Assembly: GCF_002994745.2 (NCBI RefSeq)
Contig: NW_024387553.1
Span: forward strand, 81,206-145,205
Reading direction: 5' to 3'
Length of the DNA: 64,000 nucleotides
From: Rosa chinensis
Lineage: Eukaryota > Streptophyta > Magnoliopsida > Rosales > Rosaceae
Part shown: positions 46,392 through 59,510 of the stretch, piece by piece
How positions within the stretch are numbered: position 1 is the stretch's first letter
Layout: every line of letters begins with the position of its first letter
Notes under the pieces: generated by a model
Databases searched by the model: none
What the model was told of the DNA's origin: nothing
Seen by the model: the letters and a program-made list of their open reading frames with translations, nothing else
Made by a program: the position numbers and the translations under genes

Positions 46392-48700
46392 TGATGTCGC
46401 TTTTGTTGAGCGACCAATTTAACCCTGAAATGTCATTAGTAGTATAAAGTAAGTAGGGATCGTTCTATTCCGGGATTGAGGGTACACCTGTCATTGTCAA
46501 ACAATTAAACAATTAAAATTAAAACAAAGTATAATATTTACAAAAATATAACAAAATATATACATATTTACGAAAAAGGGGGATTTTTGATTTTTGGTTT
46601 TCGAAAATTAAACTAAGTTAAGAAAATAATTAAAATGCAAAAACATAAAAATATAAATGGGATGCAAGAACAAAGATCAAATTCGAAACTCATGATTAAA
46701 ATTGATTCAAGTTCATCATTGTTCATCATAGTCATGCAAGAGGAGTTGATCATGTGAAACGTTCAAAAGCAAACAATTTCCCATATTTACTTTCAATGCT
46801 AATTAACCTAAGCGAAAGCACCTAGATTAATCCTATCAAACATGCAATCAAACCCTAGAAAGCTAGTCAATCATGTCATGTTTAACGCATTAAGCACCTA
46901 GAAAGGCTATCAACTCAAATGTGCAACTTAGTATGAAAAGTCCACCTAATTGCAATCTTCTTTGATTAAATTCGGTTTTTGTACAAAACCTTTACTACTT
47001 ATCGATCCAAGAACACAAAACCAAAAAGTTGATTCATGTTCTTAAATTCGTAGCACCAATTATATCAAAACCCTAAGTGTTGCAACCACATAAGATTAAA
47101 ATACAAAGTTATCTATCATGCAAATTTAATCAAACACTCACACAAAAGCAACCATAAATCGCAATATATGAATCTGAAAATTAACAATTAATTATAAAAT
47201 TTCAGAAAACAACACTTGTTCAAACATGTGTGTCAACTAGGGCAAAACCAACGAAAATTACAAAGCAAAGGTTACAAGGAGAATCGGATTACACCGTGAT
47301 GAAGATGAGATGAATGAAGTGATGAATGGTCTCTTGAATTTCGAAAGCAATCTTCAAGGATGGTGATGGATGATGTGCACGGCGTGTCCTCTTCTTCCTT
47401 GGCCTTGCTTGAACTTCGTGGTTGCCCTAGAGGATGGAGAAGAGCACGGCTAAGCTAGAGAGAGTTTTCTGATTTTTTCTCAAAGTGTAAACGCAAAAGT
47501 GGGAACTAGGAACTCCAAAACGTTGAGAAGATGGGAGGTTATATAGGGACGGCCAACTTGCTCTCCAAGCCGTGTAAACCTTATGGAATTAATCTGAAAA
47601 TTCCACATAATTTCCTCCAATAATATCTTGCCAAATAAGCCCTATGAGGTGGTTCAACCAATCACAAAATTCCATTTAATTCCCTAAATAATCTTGCCGA
47701 AATTCCCTTGATATAATTCTGATTTTTGTAGTTCAATTCGGCCAAACTTCCTTTAGGGAATTAAGGAATGTATCTAGACTTCTTTTGAGCTTTTCTTGGT
47801 CTCCACCTTTTTCTCTTTCCTTTTATTTCTCCCTTGAATATCTCCTTGCCGAATTCTCTAGGGTTTTCTTTTAATTCACACGGCAACTTCCTTCTTTTCC
47901 TCTTGGCTTGGACGGCAAAAGATATTCTAGGGTTTATCTCTTGATGAATTTCCATAAAAATAGCCCTAGAAAATCTCCCTAGAAAATCTCCTTTTAATTT
48001 CTGATTTTCCACGTCATTTTCCTTGTTTCTCTCTTCATTTTGGACGGCAAACATCTCTAGGGTTTCTTCATTGCGTCACAAACCCTAATTGCATGGGCTT
48101 TGTGGGCTTTTGATCCATTTGCCGAAAATCCAACAAGTCTTGAGAGTTCTTGGGCCTCCATGCGCCACCTTTGTGCCATGTCATCATCTAGAGTCTTCAA
48201 GAAGCTTCTCTCATGCCATGTCACTTCATTAATTCGATCTCCATTCATGGTTGGCTCAAGAGTCTTGTTTTGGCAAGCTTTCCTTTTCTGGACAGGGTTT
48301 CCTGGTTGGACCAGGAAAGCTTCATTTCTTCATTTCTGCTCATTTGTGCTTCCCTTTGTACTTCATCTTGTCTCCCTCCAACGTTGGCTAGCTTCTCTCT
48401 CCATTTGTGAGCTCGTTTCAGCTCATTTGTGACAAGGACCTGAAAATAGAAACTAGTAAGAAAAATAGAAACTTTCCTAAAATGAAAAGTGGGAAACTTT
48501 CTAAAAATGAAAAATAGAAACTACTAAAATGGAAACTTACTAAAAATGATAAATAAAAACTACAAAAATAGAAACTTTCTACAAATAGGAACTTTCCCAA
48601 TCAAAGAATGGAAACTTTCCTAAACAGGGTTTTATTAAGGAAATAACGCAGAAAATGCAGGGAAAAGCAAGTAAAACGTCGCATTAAAATGCTCCTATCA
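46392..48700 (-). repeat. 5' LTR H (2309 bp, minus strand)
   Basis: TGATGTCGCTTTTGTTG to GCTCCTATCA on the plus strand. It belongs with J and L (shared GCGTTATTTCC end and TTATATA box at 47539). The outer end joins plus-strand pol sequence (ATGCACAAATG). Confidence 0.92.
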
Positions 48701-49204
48701 ATGCACAAATGAACTACTCCACCACAGAGAAAGAGCTCCTTGCAGTTGTCTTTGCCCTTGAGAAGTTTCGCTCCTATTTACTTGGTACCAAAGTTACTAT
48801 CTTTACTGACCATGCAGCTTTGAAATACTTGATGACCAAGAAGGAGGCGAAACCAAGGCTCATCAGATGGATCCTACTCTTGCAAGAATTCGACGTGGAA
48901 ATCAAGGACAAGAAGGGTAGTGAGAACGTGGTAGCTGACCACTTGAGTCGCTTAGTGCATGCAGAAGATTATCTCCCTCTGGTGGAGACATTTCCAGACG
49001 AGCAACTCTTGGACTTCAGGTAAGTGAACCATGGTATGCAGACATTGTGAATTATATTGTGTCTAGAAAGATTCCTGATACCATGTCACGTGCTCATAGG
49101 GATAGGCTTAAGAAAACTGTTAAGCAATATGTTTGGGATGAACCTTATTTGTGGAAGTATTGCTCTGATCAATTGATTAGGAGATGTGTGCCTGAACATG
49201 AACA
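48701..49204 (+). pseudogene. pol scrap (RNase H and integrase N-terminus)
   Basis: About 500 bp encode the RNase H stretch from [15 protein letters not shown] to the integrase zinc-finger start (CVPEHEH). It is slightly diverged from D, E and G and frameshifted near 49010. It is cut on the left by LTR H and on the right by LTR I. It may be a remnant of element C or another copy. Confidence 0.88.
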
Positions 49205-51561
49205 TGATAGGAGCATTTTAATGCGACGTTTTAACTACATTTCCCTACACTTTTCTGCGCCATTTCCTTGAAAAATCCCTGTTTGGGAAAGTTTCCATTC
49301 TTTGATTGGGAAAGTTCCTTATTGTAGAAAGTTTCCATATTTGTCTTCATTTTTCATTTCTCATTTCTCATTTCTCATTTTCATTTCTCATTTCTGGAAA
49401 GTTTCTATTTTTCATTTTTAGTAAGTTTCTATTTTCATTTTTTAGAAAGTTTCTATTTTAAGTATAGTTTCTATTTTCAGGACCTCCGAGCTAGAAAGTG
49501 GAAATGAACGCACGAATGGAAAGAGGAGCTTGCGAACATCAAGACGAACGAACATGAGAGAAAATGGCCCACACATTTGAGCAGAAATGAAGAAACAAGC
49601 TTTCCTAGTCCAACCAGGAAATCCTACGAAATGGAGGAAGGCTTCCCTAGCAAGTTTCCAACGCAACCATGAAAAAGAAATGGAAAAATAATGTGTTTTG
49701 CGTTGGAAAATGAGAAGGCTTGAAGATGAAGCAACGAGGCCCAAGAACTCTTTGGATTTTCGCAAATTGGATAATGGCCATCAAAGCCCATGACACTAGG
49801 GTTTGTGACGCAAACCCTAGCCCTAAAGATATGTTTGCCGTGAAATTGCATGAGAGAATCAAGGAAGAGGCGTCCAAAAATCAGAAAATAAAGAAGATTT
49901 TCTATGGAGATTTTCTAGGGTTATTTTTATGGAAATAAATCAAGAGATAAAACCCTAGAAGACCTAGCCGTCCAAGCCAAGAGGAAAACAAGGGGATGCC
50001 GTGCAAACCCTAGGGAATTCGGCAAAAGATAATGAAGAGAAAAACAAGGGTTTTGCCGTGAGGAAAAATCAGAAAAAATAAAGAGATTTCGTGGAGATTT
50101 CTTAGGGAGCTTTTAAAGGAAAGAGAATATGTGTTGAACACAAAAAGCTCTCAAAGGAGTCTAGGTTCGTCCCCTTTATTCTCTAAATATATTGTTGCCG
50201 AAATTGGTGAAGGAAATCAGAAAATATCTCTTTATATTTCGGCAAGATTATTTAGGGAATTCATATTGGAATTTTGTGATTGGTTGCACCACCTCATAGG
50301 GCTTATGTGGCAAGCAAGCATTGGAGGAAATTATGTGGAGTTATATCATTGTGCCGTGAGTTTCATTAGGGTTAGACGGCTTGGAGAACAAAGGAAGCCG
50401 TGCTCCTATATATTCATCTCTTCTCTCAACGTCAAGGGGTTCGAAAGTTCCACACTTTACGTTTTACACTTTGAAGAAAAATCAGAAAACTCTCTCTAGC
50501 CTAGCCGTGTTCTTCTCCATCCTCTAGGGCAACCACGAAGTTCAAGCAAGGCCAAGGAAGAAGAAGACAAGCCGTGCACACCATCCATCACCACCCTTGG
50601 AGATTGCTTTCGAAATTCAAGAGTCCATTCATCACTTCATTCATCTCATCTTCATCACGGTGTAATCCGATTCTCCTTGTACCTTTGCTTTGTATTTTCG
50701 TTGGTTTTGCCTTAGTTGACACATATGTATGAACAAGTATTGTTTTCTGAAATTTTATGATGAATTGTTAATTTTCAGATTCATATATTGCGATTTATGG
50801 TTGTTTTTGTGTGAGTGTTTGATTAAATTTGCATGATAGAAATCTTTTGTATGATTATCTTGAATGGTTCGAAACATTTAGGGTTCTTATGTGATTGTTG
50901 CTACGAATTTGAGAACATGAATCAACTTTTTGGTTTTGTGTTCTTGAATCGATAAGTAGTAAAGGTTTTGTACAAAAACCGAATTTAATCAAAGAAGATT
51001 GCAATTAGGTGGACTTTTTCATACTAAGTTGCACATTTGAGTTGATAGCCTTTCTAGGTGTTTACTGCGTTAAACATGACATGATTGACTAGCTTTCTAG
51101 GGCTTGATTGCATGTTTGATAGAATTAATCTAGGTGCTTTCACTTAGGTTAATTAGCATTGAAAGTAAAATATGGGAAATTGTTTGCTTTTGAACGTTTC
51201 ACATGATCAACTCCTCTTGCATGACTATGATGAACAATGATGAACTTGAATTAATTTTAATCATGAGTTTCGACTTTGATCTTTGTTCTTGCATTCCATT
51301 TGTATTTTTATGTTTTTGCATTTTAATTATTTAGGTAACTTAGATTTTATTTTCGGAAATTAAAACCAAAAACCAAAAACTCCCCCTTTTCGTAAATATG
51401 TCTATATTTTGTAAATATTATACTTTATTTTAATTTTAATTGTTTAATTGTTTGACAATGACAGGTGTACCCTCAATCCCCGGAATAGAACGATCCCTAT
51501 TTACTTTATACTACTAATGACATTTCAGGGTTAAATTGGTCGCTTCCCAAAAGCGACATCA
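49205..51561 (+). repeat. 5' LTR I (2357 bp)
   Basis: It starts TGATAGGAGC after ...ATGAACA and ends AAAAGCGACATCA, followed by ATTTT and a PBS. The first kilobase is nearly the same as LTR A, but the promoter region and the extreme end (CTTCCCAAAAGC) differ. TATA-like box at 50407. The sister LTR must lie beyond the window. Confidence 0.93.
50407..50414 (+). promoter_or_regulatory. TATA-like box of LTR I
   Basis: TATATATT preceded by GTGCTCC, aligned with the boxes of LTRs A and J. Confidence 0.6.
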
Positions 51562-51566
51562 ATTTT

Positions 51567-51584
51567 TGGCGCCGTTGCCGGGGA
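51567..51584 (+). other. primer binding site (tRNA-Asp), element I
   Basis: TGGCGCCGTTGCCGGGGA; CCGGGGATTG at 51578-51587 complements U5 51474-51483. Confidence 0.92.
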
Positions 51585-52005
51585 TTGAAAAATCATTTGC
51601 CATATTGTGAATATTTGTTTTGTATATTGTGACCGAAAAAAAAAAAAAAAAAAAAATTTTACTTGTTAATTATTTTGTAATTGTCGAAAATTAGTAGATT
51701 AATTACTTAGGTTGTTATTTATATTGTTGAATACGAATTTTAATTGTAGGTTGTAAATTAAAGAAGGAATAGGTGAAGTCGTGTTTATTAATATTGGCCT
51801 AAACCCCTTATTGGTACCTAGTTCAGGTCCCTTAAGGTTGAGGGCGGCCTTTATTAACATTCATTGAACTGTCTTCACACTTAGAATCTTTTCATCCAAG
51901 TAAGTATAGCCTATGTGGGATGGTGTCTAGGAAAGGGGACAACGCTCATGACAGGTTCTTGAATCCAGAAGTGCATGCAAATGGGCCTAAACCACAATGT
52001 GGGAG
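51585..52005 (+). mobile_element. 5' leader of element I, first part
   Basis: Noncoding leader with an A tract at about 51638-51655 and leader unit 1. It is cut after CACAATGTGGGAG by the J-L element and resumes at 63798. Confidence 0.88.
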
Positions 52006-54325
52006 TGATAGGAGCATTTTAATGCGACGTTTTACTTGCTTTTCCCTGCATTTTCTGCGTTATTTCCTTAATAAAACCCTGTTTAGGAAAGTTTCCATTC
52101 TTTGATTGGGAAAGTTCCTATTTGTAGAAAGTTTCTATTTTTTTTGTAGTTTTTATTTATCATTTTTAGTAAGTTTCCATTTTAGTAGTTTCTATTTTTC
52201 ATTTTTAGAAAGTTTCCCACTTTTCATTTTAGGAAAGTTTCTATTTTTCTTACTAGTTTCTATTTTCAGGTCCTTGTCACAAATGAGCTGAAACGAGCTC
52301 ACAAATGGAGAGAGAAGCTAGCCAACGTTGGAGGGAGACAAGATGAAGTACAAAGGGAAGCACAAATGAGCAGAAATGAAGAAATGAAGCTTTCCTGGTC
52401 CAACCAGGAAACCCTGTCCAGAAAAGGAAAGCTTGCCAAAACAAGACTCTTGAGCCAACCATGAATGGAGATCGAATTAATGAAGTGACATGGCATGAGA
52501 GAAGCTTCTTGAAGACTCTAGATGATGACATGGCACAAAGGTGGCGCATGGAGGCCCAAGAACTCTCAAGACTTGTTGGATTTTCGGCAAATGGATCAAA
52601 AGCCCACAAAGCCCATGCAATTAGGGTTTGTGACGCAATGAAGAAACCCTAGAGATGTTTGCCGTCCAAAATGAAGAGAGAAACAAGGAAAATGACGTGG
52701 AAAATCAGAAATTAAAAGGAGATTTTCTAGGGAGATTTTCTAGGGCTATTTTTATGGAAATTCATCAAGAGATAAACCCTAGAATATCTTTTGCCGTCCA
52801 AGCCAAGAGGAAAAGAAGGAAGTTGCCGTGTGAATTAAAAGAAAACCCTAGAGAATTCGGCAAGGAGATATTCAAGGGAGAAATAAAAGGAAAGAGAAAA
52901 AGGTGGAGACCAAGAAAAGCTCAAAAGAAGTCTAGATACATTCCTTAATTCCCTAAAGGAAGTTTGGCCGAATTGAACTACAAAAATCAGAATTATATCA
53001 AGGGAATTTCGGCAAGATTATTTAGGGAATTAAATGGAATTTTGTGATTGGTTGAACCACCTCATAGGGCTTATTTGGCAAGATATTATTGGAGGAAATT
53101 ATGTGGAATTTTCAGATTAATTCCATAAGGTTTACACGGCTTGGAGAGCAAGTTGGCCGTCCCCTATATAACCTCCCATCTTCTCAACGTTTGAGAGTTC
53201 CAAGTTCCATACTTTTGCGTTTATACTTTGAGAAAAAAATCAGAAAACTCTCTAGCTTAGCCGTGTTCTTCTCCATCCTCTAGGGCAACCACGAAGTGCA
53301 AGCAAGGCCAAGGAAGAAGAAGACAAGCCGTGAACACCATCCATCCTCCACCTTGAAGATTGCTTTCGAAATTCAAGAGATCACATCATCACTTCATTCA
53401 TCTCATCTTCATCACGGTGTAATCCGATTCTCCTTGTAACCTTTGCTTTGTATTTTCGTTGGTTTTGCCTTAGTTGACACACATGTTTGAACAATTATTA
53501 ATTTCTGGAATTTTATGATTAATTGTTAATTTTCAGATTCATATATGCGAGTTATGGTTGCTTTTGTGTGAGTGTTTGATTAAATTTGCATGCTAGATAA
53601 CTTTTGTATTTTAATCTTATGTGGTTGCAAACACTTAGGGTTTTAATATAATTGGTGCTAGGTTTAAGAACATGAAATCGACTTTTCGTTTTGTGTAAAC
53701 TTGAATCAATGTAGTAAAGGTTTTGTGCAAAAACCGAATTTAATCAAAGAAGATTGCAATTAGGTGGACTTTTTCATACTAAGTTGCACATTTGAGTTGA
53801 TAGCCTTTCTAGGTGCTTAATGCGTTAAACATGACATGATTGACTAGCTTTCTAGGGTTTGATTGCATGTTTGATAGGATTAATCTAGGTGCTTTCGCTT
53901 AGGTTAATTAGCATTGAAAGTAAAATATGGAAATTGTTTGCTTTTGAACGTTTCACATGATTAACTCCTCTTGCATGACTATGATGAACAATGATGAACT
54001 TGAATTGATTTTAATTATATGTTTCGATTTGATCTTTGTTCTTGCATTCCATTTGTATTTTAATTGTTTTGCATTTTAATTTTTATTAGCTTAGCATTTA
54101 TTTTCGAAAATAGAAAACCAAAAACCAAAAATCCCCCCATTTTCGTAAATATGTATATATTTTGTTATATATTTGTGAATATTATACTTTGTTGTAATTT
54201 TAATTGTTTAATTGTTTGACAATGACAGGTGTACCCTCAATCCCCGGAATAGAACGATCCCTACTTACTTTATACTACTAATGACATTTCAGGGTTAAAT
54301 TGGTCGCTCGACAAAAGCGACATCA
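52006..54325 (+). repeat. 5' LTR J (2320 bp)
   Basis: TGATAGGAGC to GACAAAAGCGACATCA; TATATAA at 53165. It matches LTR L throughout, differing mainly by single-base indels. Confidence 0.95.
53165..53171 (+). promoter_or_regulatory. TATA box of LTR J
   Basis: TATATAA preceded by CCGTCCCC; the same box is at 62644-62650 in LTR L. Confidence 0.65.
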
Positions 54326-54330
54326 ATTTT

Positions 54331-54348
54331 TGGCGCCGTTGCCGGGGA
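54331..54348 (+). other. primer binding site (tRNA-Asp), element J-L
   Basis: TGGCGCCGTTGCCGGGGA; CCGGGGATTG at 54342-54351 complements U5 54238-54247. Confidence 0.93.
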
Positions 54349-55105
54349 TTGAAAAAATCATTTGTCATATTGTGAATATTTGTTTTGTTTATATGTGTGT
54401 TCGAAAAAAAAAAAAAAAAATTACTTGTTAATTATTTGTAATTGTCGAAATTTAGTTAATTAATTACTTAGGTTGTTATTTATATTATTGAATACGAATT
54501 TTTATTGTAAGTTGTAAATTAAGAAGGAATAGGTGAAGTCGTGTTATTAATATTGGCCTAAACCCCTTATTGGTACCTAGTTCAGGTCCCTTAAGGTTGA
54601 GGGCGGCCTTTATTAACATTCATTGAACTGTCTTCACACTTAGGACCTTTTTCATCCAAGTAAGTATAGCCTATGTGGGATGGTGTCTAGGAAGGGGACA
54701 ACGCTCATGACTGGTTCTTGGATTCAGAAGTGCTTACAAATGGGCGTAAACCTCAATGAGGGAGTAGCCTATGCCAAAATGGATCCTACCTCTTGTGTTC
54801 GCCCTCCCCTACCTGGCCATCTCAGTAAGGTTGCCCAAAGGATGTAGGAGGGACTTTGTGTCTAGACGACTATACTTGGGCCGCACGTCCTCTTGATTTA
54901 CCGCTTGGAATTGAATTTGAAATCGATGATATATATAACAAATGAAAATATTGTGATTCACTAAGGTATATTGGATTAAACATAGTCTTGAAAAGGGTAG
55001 CTGTTTCAGTCCCATTGCACATCGAGACTCCCTGTTCCCGTACCTAAGTGTTGAAAATAATTGTAAAGAAAAGGAAGAAAAACAAATATTGTAAGTATTT
55101 TCGTA

Positions 55106-55147
<42 letters not shown>

Positions 55148-56023
55148 TTGTGACGTTTGTTTGTTCTTGTTTGAAAGTTTTGTGTAAATTGTGTCTAATC
55201 TTGTTGTACAAAAGAAAAGAATTAATTATAAATATTGTTAAATTCTTGATTTATTATAAGTGTGTAAAATCGTATGAGTAGATAAGGGCCCTTTGTTAAT
55301 ATTGGCCTTAACCCTTCATTAGTGCCTTTCTGAGGTCTTATGAGGTTGAGGGCGGCTTTTATTAGCATTTGGAGAACTGTCTAACACATGATTCTTTTCA
55401 AGCTGAGTAAGGGGCATATAGGTGGTGTCTTAGGTTGAGACCCTGGGTGATGGGTTCAATTGGATCTCAGAGATACTATAGACCGTGCGTAAACCACAAT
55501 GTGGGAGTAGCCAATAGGGGCCTAAACCTCAATGAGGGAGTAGCCTCCGTAGTGTCACCAAAATGAGTCCTCCCTCTCACTTACCTCTTAATCTGGCCAT
55601 CTAGCCTTCTGAAACAAAGGAAAGCAACTTATGTCTAGGCGACTATCCCTAGATCGTATCTCACCAATAGTAGTGGTTTCTATTGGGCTCGACTTACAAC
55701 TTGTAATTAATTAAGATATTAACTTTATTTGTAAGGATAATAATACACTTGAACATAACCTCCACTTGTAAATTATGTGTTTTGTACATTTTATACTTGT
55801 ATAAACTTCTTACGTGGTTTATTTGTGAAAAGATTGTGGATAGTTTGTAATTTATACTTCTTTTTATACTTGTATAAATCATAAATAGTAAAGTCATGAA
55901 TAGTAACTTGTGAATAGTGACTCGTGAATAGTAAGGTTGATGTATAAATCACTAATTTGTAATTAACTCACTTTATACTTTGCTAACTTCTTTGAATTTT
56001 GATGATATTCAGGATTCCTATGA
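54349..56023 (+). mobile_element. 5' leader of element J-L (duplicated units, long A tract)
   Basis: A noncoding leader of about 1.7 kb. Unit 1 spans about 54525-54930 and unit 2 about 55275-55700; both contain GTTGAGGGCGGC(C/T)TTTATTA, a GTGTCT(A/T)(A/G)G paragraph, GGGAGTAGCC and a CTGGCCAT(C/T) phrase. Between them lies an A run of about 40 (55107-55145). GTGAATAGT(A/G) repeats precede gag (about 55905-55940). Confidence 0.8.
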
Positions 56024-57559
56024 ATGACCGAGCCTTTTAGATCCTCTACACTAAAGGAAATTGAAGCAAGGCTCGCTCGCTTGAAGGGTCCTTCACTCCT
56101 TGAGCACACAAGCCCTTCCCCTTCAACATACAAAGAGTACACATTTAACGAGCAAGGGAAGCGGACTTACTTTTCTGAGGAGTCTACATCACCTACACCA
56201 AGTCCATCTCCTCCTTCACGTTCACCTTCACCTGTGATTTCGTCCAACTCTACACCACCACCTTCACCACCACCTGAAGAAGTCGAAGAAGAGAGAATGG
56301 CATCTATTAGGGAACTCTCCACCGCAACTGTTGAAGGAGGACCCCCTACAGGCATAGTATACCCTGCCCTGCAGCTGGAAGACAGGCAGAGTTCGAGCTT
56401 AAGAGTGGATTGTTGCACAAGCTCCCTATCTTCCATGGACTTAATATGGAGGATGCTAACAAGCATGTCAGAGAATTTCAATCTGTTTGTGCAAACATGC
56501 AACCACAAGGGCAGATGAGAATCTTCTGAAGATGAGAGCATTTCCATTCTCTCTAGCTGATAGAGCCAAGGATTGGCTATATGAGCTTCCTGCAGGTCGT
56601 ATCACATCATGGGAAACAATGAGAAAGGCCTTCTTGGAAAAATACTTCCCAGCTTCAAAGGTCATCACACTCAGGAAGAAGCTTAGTGGAATAGAGCAAG
56701 CTCATGATGAGTCCTATGCTGCCTACTATGAGAGGTTCAATTCCTTACTTGCACAATGTCCTCAACACCAGATGAAGGATGAGACCCTACTCACATGTTT
56801 CTACGAAGGACTCTTACCCTTGGAAAGGCAAATGTTGGATGCTGCAGCTGGTGGAGCTTTTGTGGATAAGTCACCTGCGGTTGGAAGGAACTTATAGCTA
56901 ATCGTGCCCTAAACTCCCAACAGTATGAGGGTGTGAGACAACCCACTCGTAGGGTAAATGAGGTGAGCACTAGTCCTGCCATTGCGGATCAATTGAGCAA
57001 ACTCACCCTTCTTGTGAACAAGGTGGCGACTACTCAAGCCATGGAGGACCCTCTGCTTGTGGGGTATGCTTTACTCAAGGACATCCTACGGATCAATGTC
57101 CTCAACTGAGTGAGAATGGTGGTTGGGAATCTGTGAATGCTATAGGAGGCTATCAAGGGAACCAAGGGGTCCCCACGTCCAAGGTATGATCCATATTCGA
57201 ATACCTATAACCCTGGATGGAGGGACCACCCCAACTTCAAGTGGACCAACAATGAAAATGTTCAAACCCTCTGGTGGAAATTTCCAACGTCCTCAAGGAC
57301 CTCCCTATCAAAGACCTTACATGCCTCCTCAACACAATGTAGGGAATCCCAATTCTCACTATGATAAGACGATAGAGGCATTGACTAATTCTACTCAGGC
57401 ATTGACTAGTGCCACACAGACTTTGCTTCAAGGACAACAGACCAATGGCAAGGACATTGCAGAGCTCAAGAAGCAAATGGACAAGTGGTGGACTTCATGA
57501 CCAAGTTTCATGAGAGTGGTAAGCTTCCGAGCAACACAATTCCAAACCCAAAGGGAGGC
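56024..57559 (+). pseudogene. gag pseudogene of element J-L
   Basis: It starts at ATG 56024 (MTEPFRSST), homologous to the start of gag in C. It holds a Ser/Pro-rich N-terminus, the capsid-type domain (LADRAKDWLYELP, LEKYFPASK, LDAAAGGAFVDK), a damaged knuckle region and the Pro/Gln-rich tail (to about 57540). The frame changes at about 56376, 56510, 56890, within 57030-57070 and near 57170, each by small indels relative to C and E. No protease or pol follows: the sequence passes to post-pol noncoding sequence at about 57560-57600. The capsid part is not obviously functional unless some indels are sequencing errors. Confidence 0.87.
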
Positions 57560-59206
57560 TTTGAAGGTTCCACCAACTGAGGAGAAGAGGAAACCACGTC
57601 TAGGCTGAGAAGACGTTAAAACCAAGCGCTACTTGGGAGGCAACCATGCAAATCAGATTTGCTTTCTTTATCCTTATCTTTTATTTTTCGTTTTGCTTTT
57701 GAATTTAGTATTATTTTCGTAAATTTCATCCCTATATGCTTAAGTGTTTCATTGCATGCTTTTAATTGATTACATTGAGGACAATGCAATATTTAAGTGT
57801 GGGGGAAGGGATTTACACTTTTATTTTGAGTCATATAATTTGAGTCATATATTGAAAAATACAAAAAAATTGAAAAATGTCAAAAATTTAAAAATTTTCG
57901 TTGCTTTGTTTTTGTTTTGAGTCTTAGGATGCCTTTTCAACTGTCTAGGATGATTCTATATCTCTGAAATTATGACTAAAAGAGGATCACAAAATTGAGA
58001 TGACTTAAACATGGTATTCTTTGGTTAATTGAGATATATGAAAAATATGTGCCTTGTAGTGGATATGGATTTCGTAACTTTGGTACAGAATATGAGCATG
58101 TTAAGATGAGTTTTGATTCATATAGACCCATGTGAGATAATTGAGCCTATGTCCCATTTTCTTGGAGTGAATCGAAAAATATACCTCTTAATTTCTTGGC
58201 GATATTTTGATTGATCTCATTATTCTTTCATCTTGATTGACTGCTTGCCATAGATTAAGTTTGATGGACTAGAGAATGCTAGAATTCACTCTTGTGCTTG
58301 TTGAACGTTATATCAATACATGGCCCTGATTCTGGAAGGGATAGAGGCATCCTAGGAATTACCACCATTGCCAAATGAACTTGTGTCCCCAATTGTGCCC
58401 GTCGTGGGACTCCCCTAGATAAGCCCCTTTGAGCCTACATCAAGCCTTTCATTCATCACCCTTAAAATCCTTAACCAGGAAGCTTAGTATAGTTACAACC
58501 CTACCCTTTGTTCTAAGAACTTAGTGGAGCTACCTTTTGAACATACTACATGGGTTTGGTGCTAAGGATGAAAATTGAGAAGAGGTGAAAGTTCAAGTGT
58601 GGGGGTAGACTTGTCCATAAAGAAAAAAATATGTGAAAGCCGTGAGAAAATGAAAGAAAAAAAATTGTGTACGGCTAGAAGAAAAGAAAGAAATATTTAT
58701 GGATTTTAGTCCCCATACTTAGTGATTTTGGAGTTTACGTTGAAGATGAAGGCCTACTAAAGAAAAATTTGGCCTTGTCCATTCACTATAGTTCAGGGGA
58801 AGTTTACAATGAAGATTGGGCCCAACATGAAACATTAGGCCCCTTTTATGTTACCTCTAGGGAAAGTGACGTTTTTGCAATGCTTGGTGGATTTCTTGAG
58901 GTCTCTACATTTACATGTGCTCTGCTAGGTTTTAGGACACTTTGATAAATCCTTATCCTTCATTTCTTAAAACCTTGAGCCTTGGCCCCATTACAACCTT
59001 TAAGAGACCTTCTTGATCCTTAAGATGGGACAGCCCTTGATGTGGAGATGAGTTACAAGATTGAACCTATGGCTTGGGTCCATCTGTGCAAGTAGTTGGT
59101 ATCCTTCATGAGATCTCTAAAGAAAATTATACATGTGCTTTTGTTTCTTGAATTATGTGATATACTTGCTATCTTTCACATATACTTGAGTGTATAAGCT
59201 TTTAAG
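57560..59206 (+). mobile_element. 3' noncoding region of element J-L, first copy
   Basis: It begins with the post-pol block (AAGCGCTACTTGGGAGGCAAC) and holds AAGTGTGGGGG at 57795 and 58595. It ends at AAGCATTG, where it is joined to an LTR tail. The portion from about 58693 to 59206 is present again at 60649-61165. Confidence 0.82.
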
Positions 59207-59309
59207 CATTGACAGGTGTACCTCAATCCCCGGATAGAACGATCCTATTTATTACTAACTTACTAATGACATTTCAGGGTTAAATTATGCGCTTGCTTAA
59301 AGTGCATCA
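59207..59309 (+). repeat. LTR tail fragment (U5 end), plus orientation
   Basis: Only the last ~100 bp of an LTR, from CATTGACAGGTG to AGTGCATCA, with the U5 motif CAATCCCCGG. It is joined to the 3' noncoding region at the shared CATTG. Its end sequence differs from J and L, so it is another subfamily. Confidence 0.85.
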
Positions 59310-59313
59310 ATTT

Positions 59314-59331
59314 TGGCGCCGTTGCCGGGGA
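59314..59331 (+). other. primer binding site (tRNA-Asp) in rearranged block
   Basis: TGGCGCCGTTGCCGGGGA after a four-base spacer (ATTT; one T fewer than elsewhere). About 175 bp of leader-like sequence follow (59332-59505). Confidence 0.88.
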
Positions 59332-59510
59332 TTGAAAATCACTTGTTAAATATGTGAATAATTTTTTGTTTATTTTGTGATCGAAAAAAAAAAAATCTCT
59401 TGTTAATTGTTTGTAATTCTCTTAATTGTTAGTTAATTAGTTAATTAATTACTTAGGTTGTTTTTTATATTTTAATACATAAATATTTCTTCTTTTCTTT
59501 CTTTCTAAAA

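Noticed and set aside
48701..49204. Pol scrap as the direct continuation of element C
   Set aside because: About 900 bp of RT would still be missing and no flank evidence links the two, so it is only a possibility.
52461..52948. Sense ORFs of 63 and 97 codons in J-type LTRs
   Set aside because: They lie in U3 upstream of the TATA box, are low-complexity Lys/Glu-rich, and are broken or altered in the L and A copies.
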